A stretch of DNA of 64,000 nt from Centroberyx gerrardi (GCF_048128805.1 NC_136012.1:15516725-15580724), one strand, 5' to 3'; shown: positions 32,965-44,297, counted from the first letter of the stretch. Numbers and translations are program-made. The notes: generated by a model from the sequence alone, not told the origin.

Positions 32965-35900
32965 GCTTGTCTCTTTTCAATATCATCCACCAAAAATAGG
33001 AAAGGTCTACTTGGCAACAGTATTTTTTTGTACTGGGCTCACAAAGATGTTCCTCTTGAATCCCACAACATACTTGACCTACCCTATGAAACTATATCAG
33101 CTTAGAACGACCTCTCTGCTCTCTGAGTGTAATCTTAGTGTGGCTCTCTCACTTTTTCACCCCCTGCCTTTCCTGTTACAGACTCTAAAAAGGGAAGTTT
33201 CAGTAGTCACACATGACCTAAGTCATATAATATTAGAGCTTCCGCGCCCTGCAGAGGAGGCCTATTTCTAAACATAGAGGCTGCTAATAATGTCCTTTGT
33301 CATAGCTTGAGTACATAAGTTACCACATGTATGTAGCTGCATACAGATATTCTCATTTTAGTCTGTTCTAACGTGTCTGCTGCTGTACTGTGTGATCATA
33401 TTTTGACTTTGCAATAGCAGGATCTTACTAAGGATTTTAACTATGTTGTGATCTACATAGACACAATGTGTTGCTCAAGCCTAATTGGTGTTTTTTTTGT
33501 GGGGATCCCTTTTAAAATCGTTATGAAATAAAATGTTTGTTGTAAGATGAAACTTTATTCATTCCTGTGTGGAAATTAGGGTGTAGCAGCAGCAGAAGGA
33601 TTCAGCAGGGGAAGAAGACAAATAATGGTTTAAACACAAAAAATAGGATGTAAAATAAGCAATAAAAACAGTTAACATAATAAAAAAACACAATAAAGCA
33701 ATAAAATAGAATATAAACAACTGTGGGGTTAAACATAGCTGCTTATAATTTCAAAACATCTTGTACAAGTAGACTATGGGTGGGAAATATGGGCAAAGAG
33801 TAGGATTACTTACTTACTAGCAGTCACAATTGCTTGCTTAAATATGGATTACAAAATGTGAAATATGTGATATATGCACACACATATCATAGTGCTTTAT
33901 TCTAATTTGTAACATGAATTGTTCAAGTGCCTGGCTTACAAACGGCTGTCCAAGGCTGTTACAAGCTAACCGGGGTAAGCAGCCCCAGTCTGTCCTGTCA
34001 GGCCTCTTGGTATCTCACACCCAGGTGAGAGAGGAGGGCAGCGGGGAGAAGGGCTGATCCATCACACTCAGGTCCCCCCAGACCCCCAGGCCTGTCTGGG
34101 TGAATACATGAGTCACCCTGGGGGGTCCTTGTGGGAGATCATCCCTCCCCCGAGCCTGCCTCCTGATTGGGAAACAAACCCCCATGAAAGACATGATACT
34201 GCCACTGTGGAGGAGGCATGACGTATAATTGTAAAGGAATTTATGTAACAGTTTTATCAGCGGCTGTATATCAGTGTGAGGTAATGTGCAGAGAAGTAAC
34301 TAGTTTCTGTGAAGTCCATCTGAAAAAGGAAACAAAAGCACATTACAAAATTGTGGTAAACGCACTAACTCCGAAAAAGACACTAAGGCCTATTTATAGG
34401 AAATGTGCTGAGAACGTCATACTAACACCTCTGTAATGTGAAGCAACCCTTTCAGAGAAAAAGAGGGTTGATCAACTGACACCAGCTCACCTTAAGCACA
34501 ATTGAAGAACAACATTAGGTCAGCATGTGCTCATATGGGCCCAATATGGCACCAGTAATAGACCCAGTGGTGAGGGGCGGACCAGTGAGGGCTTCCAGTG
34601 GGCCCAGCCTTCATTAACACACAGCAGGACAGCATGGGAAATACGGGACCTCCCCAGAGGCAAACAGACAAATGGAAAGGGGTGAGGGAGGGAGGGACTG
34701 TTCTGGTCTGTAATTTTATAATGTGGGAATGTTATTTGCTCTGTTTTATTCTGAAGTTTTAATAGGGTGTGCCATGGTACTTTCACATCTTACAAAAGCC
34801 TGTTAGAGCACTCCATTGTGGCCTGAAAATTCATGCCAAAGCAGATGTTCTTCATTTTTTGAGGTTGTCTGTCAATGTGTTAATGTGAATTCAGAGGTAT
34901 TTCTTAATCGGTGTATATCAACTGATACCCTATAAAATATATAACAATACTGTTGGTCCAAATGGAGAAGTGATCTTAACTGACTAATTAAAAAGCTCTA
35001 ACCAGTTCTCCATGACACATATACACCAGTTGATCTAGACATACTCTGACCAGTGACTAGCTAATAATTCATGTTGTAATTTCTCAGTTAAATTGGTCTG
35101 TAAAGGTAGTGTAACAGCCTCCTCACCAACCCCCTTTCTGTTAGACCCCCACCCCCTCTCCCCCAGGCATGGACCCCCTGATGAAGGTAATATCCATGCC
35201 ATCACTCATTTAGCTGAGACAGTGGCAGATTTATGACATACCCAGCAGAGAGGAAGATTTTTGGAGATACAGGGGGTAGGGGAAAGGAGGAGGCAGATGA
35301 ATGACTTCATAGACACAGATCGTGGGCGGAGACCAGGGTGGGCTTGTGTTTTGGAAACCGTAAAATTCTCTTAGACTTAATTACTTGCAAATTATAAGAT
35401 TGGAATTTAACTTGCTGGCAAGGTGCAGCGCGACTCACACTTTATGTTAATGTCTTCAGTGTGGCTTACAGTGTGGACGCATAATGTAGGCTGTAACTGG
35501 ATACTAATGCGACACATTTTGCTGCCTTGCCAAAGGATTAGGGCCATATATAAAAAAAAATGTATTTGAGTTCTGAGATAAACTTCACTCAGAATTCTGA
35601 CTTTATTCTCAGATTTCTAATTCTAATTAATCTCAGAACTCAAATCTATTTTCCACATGTGGCCCTAATCCTCTTCCGTATTGAAGACTGGCAGACTGGT
35701 CTAAATTTCTGTTACAGACTGTCAACGTGTTTCCCTCGCTTTGATTTATTGTAATGCATTTGCGCTGCCCTGTAGGGTGTGACAAAGTAGGCTACACGGC
35801 CACAGTGTCCCGGATTATCATGCCAAATACCTAATTTACCGGTAGAAATACTTCCTTACTTTGTCCTTCAAAGCCTTGCTCCTCTTGGATTCAATGCACG

Positions 35901-36110
35901 TTAACATCAAAGTGCTGCTAGATCAACGCTGGATCAACACCTTGGTTAGGTGTGAACTGCACCATGTTATCCATGTAATCCTCTTGAGTGTATTCACCAC
36001 TCCATTCTTATTCTAATAGACACAACTTTGCCCTATGTGCCTTGCCGTTAAACCTTGTGTGGAGCACATGAAGGAAAATCATCTGACTTATTCTAAAATG
36101 TTTAAAATAA
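32965..36110. other. Intergenic between lcp2 and wnt8a
   Basis: No coding exon seen. It must contain the lcp2 promoter on the left. AT-rich sequence fills 33490-33900; a GC-richer stretch is at 33950-34160; a low-repeat stretch at 35190-35440 could be conserved non-coding DNA. A hairpin MITE lies at 35534-35672. Confidence 0.5.
35534..35672. mobile_element. 139-bp hairpin MITE
   Basis: Perfect 13-bp terminal inverted repeats AGGATTAGGGCCA (35534-35546) and TGGCCCTAATCCT (35660-35672), with inner arms TTTGAGTTCTGAGA and TCTCAGAACTCAAA. The interior repeats CAGAATTCTGA and TTATTCTCAG motifs. A short non-autonomous DNA element. Confidence 0.7.
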
Positions 36111-36150
36111 AAAGGCTTCAGAAAAAGTAATGAGCCCAAAAGTAAATTAC

Positions 36151-36161
36151 TTTATTTTATT
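36151..36161 (-). terminator. Poly(A) signals of downstream wnt8a copy
   Basis: Two overlapping TTTATT (AATAAA on the gene strand) at 36151-36156 and 36156-36161, about 180 bp after the stop codon at 36340. Confidence 0.6.
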
Positions 36162-36339
36162 GTATAAAACGAGCACAAGGTACATAAATAGATGATAAAC
36201 ATTTACATTTGTACAAAAACACACATGTAGAAAAGAGGAATGAAAAGTGCAAATATCAGGCCTATCATTTTCATCGGAATGCAGGATATCATTTGATGGA
36301 CTGAGTCAACTTTTTTTGACATGTCATCTTCTGCGAGGT

Positions 36340-38591
36340 TTATTTAGGTCCACGATATCTCCTCCTAAAGCCATGTCCATGAGCACTTTCTCTCCTGGCG
36401 CACACATGCTTGACTATAACTTGAGAGCAGTCCTCACACTTCACCTTGCAGCACCAGTGGAATTTACAGTTGCAGCTGCTGGCCACCTCCGCGCGCCTCT
36501 CCTCCACCCTCAGGCCGCAATCATGACACAACCTGCGGCAGCTCCGTCTCTCCCACTGGGTCAAACCGTCTCCGTGCTGCAGACACTCCCGGCCCTCTGT
36601 GCCGTACAGCCCCAGACTGCTGTTCTTCCTGCAGTAGTCTGGAGAGTCCTCCAGATAGATGAGCTCCGTCTGGGCGATGCTGCCGAAAGCGTCCACGATG
36701 CCACCTCGGTTGTCCGCGCTATTGCCAGCCCTCATCCGCTTTTTGTCTATCTCCAGTTTCTGGGCATGGTCGTGCTTGGCTTTCAAGTAGTTACCAATGT
36801 CCCTGAAGTCGGACAGCTGTGTCCAGCATGTTTGGACGCTGCAGCTCTCTGACATGCCATGACATCTGCAGATGCGCTTCATTGTTGCCTTCACAGCCTG
36901 TTCAAAACAGGATGATGATGATGAGATTGGAAAACAAGTTTTGGAAGGTGTAGCCTACATGAACTTGAATAACGAATGCATAACAGCATGAATTAGCCTA
37001 TGTAGCCCATTAAATTAAGTTAATTTCTGTCAACTAAATTAGGCTATCCATTTCGTAATGTCAACTAATGGTGTGAATGAAGTGCAAACGCTCACCATCC
37101 GTCCAGCCTCGTTGTTGTGCAGGTTGACAGCGGCCCGGGAGTCCTGGCCAGTCTCCTGTGCATCCACATACTGTTTGGAAATCCTCTCCCCGAAATCCAC
37201 GTTATCACTACAGCCACCCCATAACCAGCCACGTCCACCTGTGATACACACAAATATCATGTTAATATCCAACAAAGGTCGCATTCACCAAAGTGAACCC
37301 TCCCCATTAAGAATAAGGAAATATAATGTATTTAGAATCGATGTCATATGGCATATGCCTCATGGGCTCATTAGCATATCCTGAGTATGCATTTATTTAT
37401 TTATTTGTTTATTTTGCATTAGCCAATAGGCAAATTCACACAAATCTGGCCTCACCAATTTTCCCGTTGTTTGAGACGTCGCAGCCGCAGTTGTCGAGGT
37501 CCCCCAGACTGCAGTTCCTGGTCAGTGTGTACATGACTCCTGCTGCACTGATGGCATGAACGAAAGACGTCTCTCTGGTGGCTGTGAATGAATAATAAAA
37601 TGAGCAATCAGGTTAATTCAATGATTACCAATTTTCTCATCACCAAAAATATATAGACTGCAGAGTCTGACAGACTGATTTCAAAATAGTGAATATATTA
37701 ATATGTCCTGCCAAGCTATTTCAAAATGCAAGCAAATATATTTATGTGGCTATAAAATACCCTGAGATTAGCACATAGGTCCTTTTAAAATATCAGTAAA
37801 TATATTCACTAATAATGTAACCTGGGAAATACTTTTGGGTCCTGCCATAAGATGCATTTACATTATTCCATGTCAAATGTATTTCTGTATCTGTGAATAG
37901 CCCACATATAAATGCATGTAGAACATATAATCTAACATACATAACATGTTATTTAAATGTGTCCAAATGAGATCAGTTTTCTCTTAGGATTTTCTTAAGT
38001 TATAGACCCGGCATCCTTACGTAATCGTGCAAGAAGGGATGATATTTAGAGACATAGCCTACCGCTTCTTAGTCCTTTCAGTTGGATGGCGCTGTCGGGA
38101 CAGTTCCACCGGTCCCAAGCAAACTGGTGTTTACACTCCTCTATCCCATTCTGCGTGCCCACCTGCACGCTGCTTGCATAGGTGAGATAGGCCTGCAGGA
38201 GAGGCAGTGACAGTCACTTTTTGCCCTGAATGCCCTGAAAACTCTGCCCCCTCCCTTTAACCAGGTAATTGTTCTATAAAAGTTTAATATAATTTTGTAA
38301 GTATTAATGTGTGGCCACAATCCCCAAATAATTATTCAACAATACAGGAAAAATAAGTTTTGAATGACCAAGTTTTTTTTTTTTTTTTACCTTGGGTCCC
38401 GTCATAAGAAAGTTATTTGCGACCCTGAGAAAAAGATAGAAGATACGAGAGAATTAGAGAAATACAATCTTACATGTGTAACAAACATGCAGACAAATAC
38501 AGTATATATGTATAATAAGGTCTTACCAAGCATGTCCCGGACAGCTTTTGTAGTAAAGAAGTGGCAGCAGCCAAAACAATGAATGAACCAT
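36340..38591 (-). CDS. wnt8a: Wnt8a, downstream copy (ORF2 of tandem pair)
   Basis: Six coding exons: 38527-38591, 38391-38424, 38063-38192, 37456-37581, 37096-37238, 36340-36897; all in phase, 351 residues. Starts [20 protein letters not shown], a signal peptide. Then the Wnt8 blocks [99 protein letters not shown], the EDSPDYC loop, [21 protein letters not shown] and [16 protein letters not shown]. Ser182 is the expected palmitoleoylation site. The following residue is Glu where most Wnts have Gly (CHG-x-SGSC). Secreted ligand acting through Frizzled/LRP to drive ventrolateral mesoderm and posterior neural patterning. The C-terminus after [10 protein letters not shown] is short and basic. 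Confidence 0.95.
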
Positions 38592-38660
38592 CTTGAGTCT
38601 ACACTGTTGCCCCACAAAGAAGAGAACTACTTATTTTGCGCCGTTGTGTTGCAACTTTCT

Positions 38661-38730
38661 CTTTTATTTGAATGAGGAACAAATGCAACTCTTGTTCTTT
38701 GTCTCCATGGTCCGAGAAAGCTGATTGGAT
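38661..38730 (-). promoter_or_regulatory. Candidate own promoter of wnt8a ORF2
   Basis: On the gene strand ATCCAATCAG (38721-38730, CCAAT box) is followed about 55 bp later by CAAATAAAAG (38661-38670, TATA-like) and about 70 bp later by the ATG at 38591. The spacing suits a TATA/CCAAT promoter with a short 5'UTR. Inferred from position only. Confidence 0.4.
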
Positions 38731-38908
38731 GACGAGTTCAGGAAACGCCTATATGCGCACTTCAAAGGATGGCATTAGGCGACAGTTTATTTTCTACCCT
38801 AAGGCTGCATGACACCAGGGCACCAATATACAAATAGCGGAATCAGAATTTCAAAGCTGTAATCCACACTTTGACAAATCAAACCGAGACATGTATATTA
38901 TTAAAATA

Positions 38909-38914
38909 TTTATT
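38909..38914 (-). terminator. Poly(A) signal after wnt8a ORF1
   Basis: TTTATT on the plus strand, AATAAA on the gene strand, 388 bp after the stop of the upstream wnt8a copy and before the second copy begins. Confidence 0.45.
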
Positions 38915-39302
38915 AGGTAATTTCTTCAATGTAAAAATACATATAACATAAAATATTAGACAATTTACAGACTATAAAGAAGACAAACCCAACAAAAACC
39001 GACCAAATACCCACCAAAACATAAACACTTCCAAGTGATAAAGGAGAGTGAGCGTGCAGGGGGAATTTTGTGCTCATGGAAAAAAAAATTGTAATGAATG
39101 TACAGGAGGTTTATCAAATCAAATCAGATAAAGTGCATTGAAAGGCTGTCGGCTGATGTGGTAAAAGGAGTCATGTAGGCTATATAACATTCACGTAATA
39201 CAGAATCATAATTATTGATTCAGAAATAACAGACAGTCACATTGCTGAAATGAATGATAAATAATGAGCATATTGCCGTAATGCATCCCTCGCCAATGGC
39301 AA

Positions 39303-41557
39303 TCAATGCCGGCGCGCACGGTGCCTCCGCTTCGATTTATTCTGTGGTTTTCTCCCTCTTTCCCTGCGTGCGCAATAATATTTGGTCACAACTTGTGTAC
39401 ATTTCTCACACTTAACTGTACAACACCAGTGAAATTTACAGTTGCAGCTGCTGACCACCTCAATGCGCTTCTCCTCCACCCTAAGGCCGCATTCATGGCA
39501 CAGCCTGCGGCAGCTCCGTCTCTCCCATTGAGACATGTTCTTGCCACCCTGCAGACACTCCCGGCCCTCTGTGCCCTGAAAGCCCAGGCTCCGGTTCTTA
39601 AGGCAGTAGTCTGGAGAGTCCTCCAGATAGATGAGCTCCGTCCGGGGGATGCTGCTAAAAGCGCCCGCGATGGCACCTCGGTTGTCCGCGCTGTTCCCAG
39701 CCCTCAGCCGCCTCTTGTCCATCTCCAGCTTCTTCGCCTGGTCGTGCTTCATCTTCAGGTAGTTGCCCACATCTCTGAAGTCGGACAGCTGCATCCAGCA
39801 GGTTTGGATGCTGCAGCTTCCAGACACTCCGTGACACTTACAGGCTTTCCTCATGGTAGCTTTGATTGCCTGCCAGGAGAGTGAGAATGTTAGTTGGAAA
39901 TTTAATTGATATCAAGCCAACATTAAGTTTTTCCTCTTTTCCTTCTTGAATTTGAGTTTTAATAAACCAATATCTTACCAATCTGCCTGCCTCATTGTTA
40001 TGCAGGTTGATGGCTGCGCGGGAGTCATGGCCATTTTCTAGCGCGTCCACAAACTGTTTGGAGATCTTCTCCCCAAACGCTGCATTATCGCTGCAACCTC
40101 CCCAGATCCATCCCCTGCCACCTGGGGATTCAGAAATGTCTGAGTTATCCTTTGGAACACAAGTCATAAGCAGTACCTTCTCACAATTTTCCCATGGACA
40201 TGTGGACAGTAGTGATTCAATATTAGGCTATTTCATTTTAAGGCACAAACTGTAAAATTGTCTATCATAATAGGTGATATAATATAATATTCAGCCTTAT
40301 TTGTTTATTTCCAAACAAGTGAGAAAATCTGTCATTGGGGTGTGGTAATTTTACTTGTTTCCAAAGTCAATCAACTTTCTTGAATCGACTAATTTTCTTG
40401 GTACTATAGGAGTTGAGCGAGCTTCTGCCAAAACATTGTCCTTGACTCACTATCTCTGTCTATATAGACAACTACTCTACTTTGTCACTCATTACCAACG
40501 TACCCATCTGTCCAATTCTGGAGTCATCGCAGCCGCAGTTGTCAAAGTCCCCCATGCTGCAGTTCTTGGTCAGCGTGTACATCACTCCGGCCGCGCTGAT
40601 GGCATGGACAAAAGACGTTTCCCTTGTGGCTAAATTGAGAAACAAAGAAAATAAACCACGTTTGTTACACTTTACTATCAAATTTGGCACTGTAAAGGCT
40701 TAATGGCCGTGCGCAATCTCTGTGCGTAAAAGGCGCGTAATAGCGTTATCAGAGGTTGATACACATGGTACATGTTGGGCCCCCTAGCGCCCCTTCAGCT
40801 GTGGATTCAGTGTCTTGCTTAAGGGCACTTCGGCAGGATTTAAACTTGCCAGGTTTGAAGCAGAGTCGCTGGTCTATCTAACCACGAGACCACCCTGCTG
40901 CTGTATGTCATGCGTAAGGATAGAATACAAGGATACACATTTTCTTACCACTTCTAAGTCCGTTGTGTGTGGATAATTGGAGTGCGTTCTCTGGACAGTT
41001 CCACCTGTCCCATGCGAACTGGTGTTTACACTCTTGGATTCCACTCTGTGCGCCCACTTGCACACTGCTGGCATAGGTTAGAAAGGCCTTGAAAGAGAAA
41101 GCAAAGAACACTGTTATTCTCAGGGTTCGCATTGAATAACCAATTTAATATTATTAAAAAATAATCAAATATTACCCTGTTTGGCTTTCATTCATTTATT
41201 ATTTATTAATCTATTCATTCACTTTTTGTCAACCAACATCGTAATCTGAATGTTCTAATAAGAGGTTTTTCTAACCTCTTCGTGTATCTCGTAGGCCTAA
41301 ACTATAATAGTCCAGAGAGAAGAAAAGAAATTAACAATTTACCTTAGGTCCAGTCATGAGGAAGTTATTTACTGTCCTATAGAAGGGAAGGAAGCACGAG
41401 ATGCATGTTAAGATCAACCAAAAACCAAAAATCAATTTCATACTGTGGTATTTTTAAATGACAGCCACAACAACTACGCGACATACCAAGCCGAGGCAAC
41501 TTGAACATGACAGAACATGGATAGAGCCACAGCTGTAAGGAGATGCCAGGGTTCCAT
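39303..41557 (-). CDS. wnt8a: Wnt8a, upstream copy (ORF1 of tandem pair)
   Basis: Six coding exons: 41487-41557, 41343-41376, 40949-41087, 40504-40629, 39979-40121, 39303-39869; all in phase, 359 residues. Starts [20 protein letters not shown], a signal peptide. The exon structure is the same as in the downstream copy; exons 2, 4 and 5 are identical in length (34, 126, 143 bp), and exon 3 is 9 bp longer (an added LSTHNG segment). Core motifs: [78 protein letters not shown] with Ser187 at the acylation site (same number as in Xenopus Wnt8), [30 protein letters not shown]. The basic tail [20 protein letters not shown] is longer than in copy 2. Zebrafish wnt8a also has two tandem coding units; this pair fits that arrangement. 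Confidence 0.95.
40770..40905. repeat. Dispersed repeat fragment in wnt8a ORF1 intron
   Basis: Contains GTCTTGCTTAAGGGCACTTCGGCA, then a degenerate B-box-like part and CTAACCACGAGACCACC. It resembles the 3' half of the element at 5571-5834. It lies in the intron between exons 40949-41087 and 40504-40629. Confidence 0.55.
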
Positions 41558-41580
41558 AGCAGTTGTATTCCAAACGCAGG

Positions 41581-41610
41581 CCTCTAGTAGCCTCTAGTAG
41601 CCTCTAGTAA
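41581..41610. repeat. Three tandem CCTCTAGTAG decamers in wnt8a leader
   Basis: Three consecutive CCTCTAGTA(G/A) units within the expected 5'UTR of wnt8a ORF1, between the TATA box and the ATG. Confidence 0.85.
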
Positions 41611-41670
41611 GTTGTGTGCACCGAGAGAGGGGAAGGCAACTGAACTTCTGGCGAGACACCAGGCTGATGA

Positions 41671-41697
41671 TATTTATACCGTCTTTCCCCTTTGATT
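41671..41697 (-). promoter_or_regulatory. wnt8a ORF1 core promoter: TATA box with adjacent TCF/LEF-like site
   Basis: On the gene strand AATCAAAGGGG (41687-41697) is followed by AAAGACGG and TATAAATA (41671-41678), 114 bp before the ATG at 41557. TATAAATA is a strong TATA box, placing the start near 41640-41648. ATCAAAGG fits the TCF/LEF consensus (A/T)(A/T)CAAAG. Confidence 0.6.
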
Positions 41698-41942
41698 GAC
41701 AGATTTGTCCCGCAGGTAACATTTCACTGTGAAAATGCCCCAACGAGGACATTGATTGCCCTGTCCTATAGACGAATAGGAGACGTCGGTGCATAACTGC
41801 ACTTCAAAGAGGTGACGCAGACAGTTAAACAGCCCCTCATTCATTCATTCACCTGTCGTTCCCAGGCTTTAGTCCTTATACACTTTTCCCACGAACTGAA
41901 ACGTGTCTACAGAACTGAATCAATACATTTTATATCGTTCCA

Positions 41943-42022
41943 TATTATTATTGTTATTATTATTATCATTATTATTATTATTGTTATTATTATTATTGTT
42001 GTTGTTGTATATATACAGTATA

Positions 42023-42068
<46 letters not shown>

Positions 42069-42069
42069 G
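41943..42069. repeat. (ATT)n and (GTT)n trinucleotide microsatellites
   Basis: An ATT-rich block (41943-42000, with GTT and CAT interruptions) is separated by TATATATACAGTATAT from a GTT block to 42069. Poly-Leu/Cys frames here are repeat translations. Confidence 0.93.
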
Positions 42070-42109
42070 CCCCCATTGTGATTAATTAAAATTGGACCTT
42101 AACGAAAAA

Positions 42110-42290
42110 AAATATAGCTAAAGTAATCCTAAAATAAAGGACACCATACAAATATCACAGCAAGTGCCTAATAGGAATATTAAGATGATACCATAAGAGA
42201 CAAAAACACCATTAAGTGCGGTAAGGTCACCATAGTACCGCAGACACACTATAAGCCTCTATGGCAGTATTATAGGAATATTATAGTGAT
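42110..42290. repeat. Dispersed fish repeat, copy B
   Basis: AAAGTAATCCTAAAATAAAG, GACACCATACAAATATCACAG, AAGTGCCTAATAGGAATATT, GATACCATAAGAGAC, GGTAAGGTCACC and TTATAGTGATTT follow the same order as copy A at 25905-26040, with TATAGGAATATTATAGTGAT at its right end. Confidence 0.6.
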
Positions 42291-43633
42291 TTTATCGTTA
42301 AGGGAATTTGAAGAGGGGTTGGCTAGTGCGTACTCATGTAAGCCTCATTTAATGTCATTATTCACAACACAATTTGGACTCCCAAAAAGACTTAGGCTAA
42401 TAAGTTTGAATATTGTTGATTTCAGTTACAGTGCAGTACTATGCCACTGTGAGGCTTTATGTTTTGGAGAGGCTGGAAACCTTTGGGAAATGACACCAGT
42501 GTCCCAGGGGGATACACGGTGACTACAAAGCCATAAAGTCTTTCAGCAGCTGACGATATAGTCATGTAAATACTGCCTCACACATTGGCGACATTGGCAT
42601 CGCTGTGATAATAGGATAATAGATGTTTCCCTGGGAAACAACTTGGTGTGAAAATAGTCTGGAATTTACAAGAGTAAAACAAATAAGAAATAAAATGTTA
42701 AAACCATTGTATTGGCAGCTACTGTATGCCTAAACATTATGTTCTAAGTTAAGGTTTTTATTTGTAGGTCTTGTCAATAGATAGACTAGACTGCTGAGGT
42801 ATGCTGGCCAAACCTAAAAAAAAAAATAATAATAATATTGATAATTCATAATGGAAATCTGGGATTATCCAGTACTTAGGCCCATTGCCAGTTGTTTTAT
42901 TTCTGTTTATCGTCTTCTTTGATTTACATAATCATGATTATGTCATTGTGTCTGTCATCAACAGCCATCATGCCAGTTTCTATCATTTCATATTCAATGG
43001 ATCTGATTTGATATGAGAGAAGTTACCTCGTTGATAATGATTAACATTACATGTAGTTTTTAAATTAAATCGTTTACACTTGTCAAATCCCCTATAAACT
43101 ACTCAAAATCCCTTAAAACAACAATTCACTCAGTGCGGTAGACAATGACGGGCCATTGGGCGAGGTCCTCGAGACAATAGTGGCGAGGTGTAGGTGAGGA
43201 TAATCCTGGCTAATTAGATATCAGCCACATCCATTTGACAACATGCCTGAAACCTAAAGCCCCCCGACACCTAGCTGAGAAATAATAAAGAGCGATTAAA
43301 CATCAATCTCGGATGCTTCATAACTTGTCTCCGGCTGAAGGCTTCTTCAAGTGCGCCCTTAACGATTTTAAAGGTACCTTTATGGGTTAATAACCTGCAA
43401 ACAATAGTCTATCCAGCTGGGCGTGTTTCTGCATTGGTGCTAGAGGTCCCATAAACATCGAAACTGTCAAGAACAAATCACGTGAGCTATTCAGTGGCAT
43501 ATTTAAAAAAAAAAAAAATGTATAGACTATTGTGTTTTTTCTATGACATAACTAAATAATCATGGAACAGAAGGCAAACTCAAAATCTGCGCTCACCTGC
43601 GCAAGAGTGTCATATCTTGCGCTACACGTGGTA

Positions 43634-43707
43634 TACTACTACTACTACTACTACTACTACTAATAATAATAATAATTATTATAATAATAATAATAATAAT
43701 AATAATA
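43634..43707. repeat. (CTA)n and (TAA)n microsatellite
   Basis: About nine CTA units followed by about 15 TAA units with one ATT interruption. Confidence 0.93.
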
Positions 43708-44242
43708 TAGAACGACACCTTCATTCACCAACGACATTTTCATATGATCAAAATCCACCCTTTTCTAAAATTGATTTGGATTACTATATTTCCTTTCTAC
43801 CAACTTTGAATGATGTGTATTCAAGATCAATCTCACAACTTTTCCACTTCTGAATTAGACTCTGCTTAAAACAACACGAGGTAAAAATGCACGTTAATTA
43901 AATTCTTCCAACAGGCATTTCAGACACATTACGCCGTCCGGGGTGCGTTGATAGGTGATTTACGGCAGTGCAAGGTGAGATAAATAGAGCAATAAAGGCT
44001 CAGGAGGTGACAGGCTTGACAGGCCGAGGAAGGGTGGCAGGATCGGCGACGCCAGCCAGCGACGTGTCAGTCAGGCGCGCGGGGTGACTCGACTGGCCAT
44101 TAGCAAGTGGCAAAAATGACTATTAAAATGTCTTCAGGCTATTGTGTTTTTATTAGAAAATGGCTCATGTTTTGACATTTACAGAACTGTTATTAAAATG
44201 GGATGTGTATTGTCAAGTTTTTATAGGCCTATTCTTGAGCAA

Positions 44243-44251
44243 CCCCCCCCC

Positions 44252-44292
<41 letters not shown>
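44243..44292. repeat. Poly(C) plus (CA)n microsatellite
   Basis: Twelve C residues (44243-44254) run directly into about 19 CA units. Confidence 0.93.

Positions 44293-44297
<5 letters not shown>

Noticed and set aside
36247-36852. 201-residue plus-strand frame opposite the last wnt8a exon
   Set aside because: Antisense shadow of a GC-rich, cysteine-rich exon; the minus strand has the conserved Wnt sequence.
39306-39884. 192-residue plus-strand frame opposite the upstream wnt8a copy
   Set aside because: Same antisense shadow as at the other copy, which explains the similar peptide in both places.
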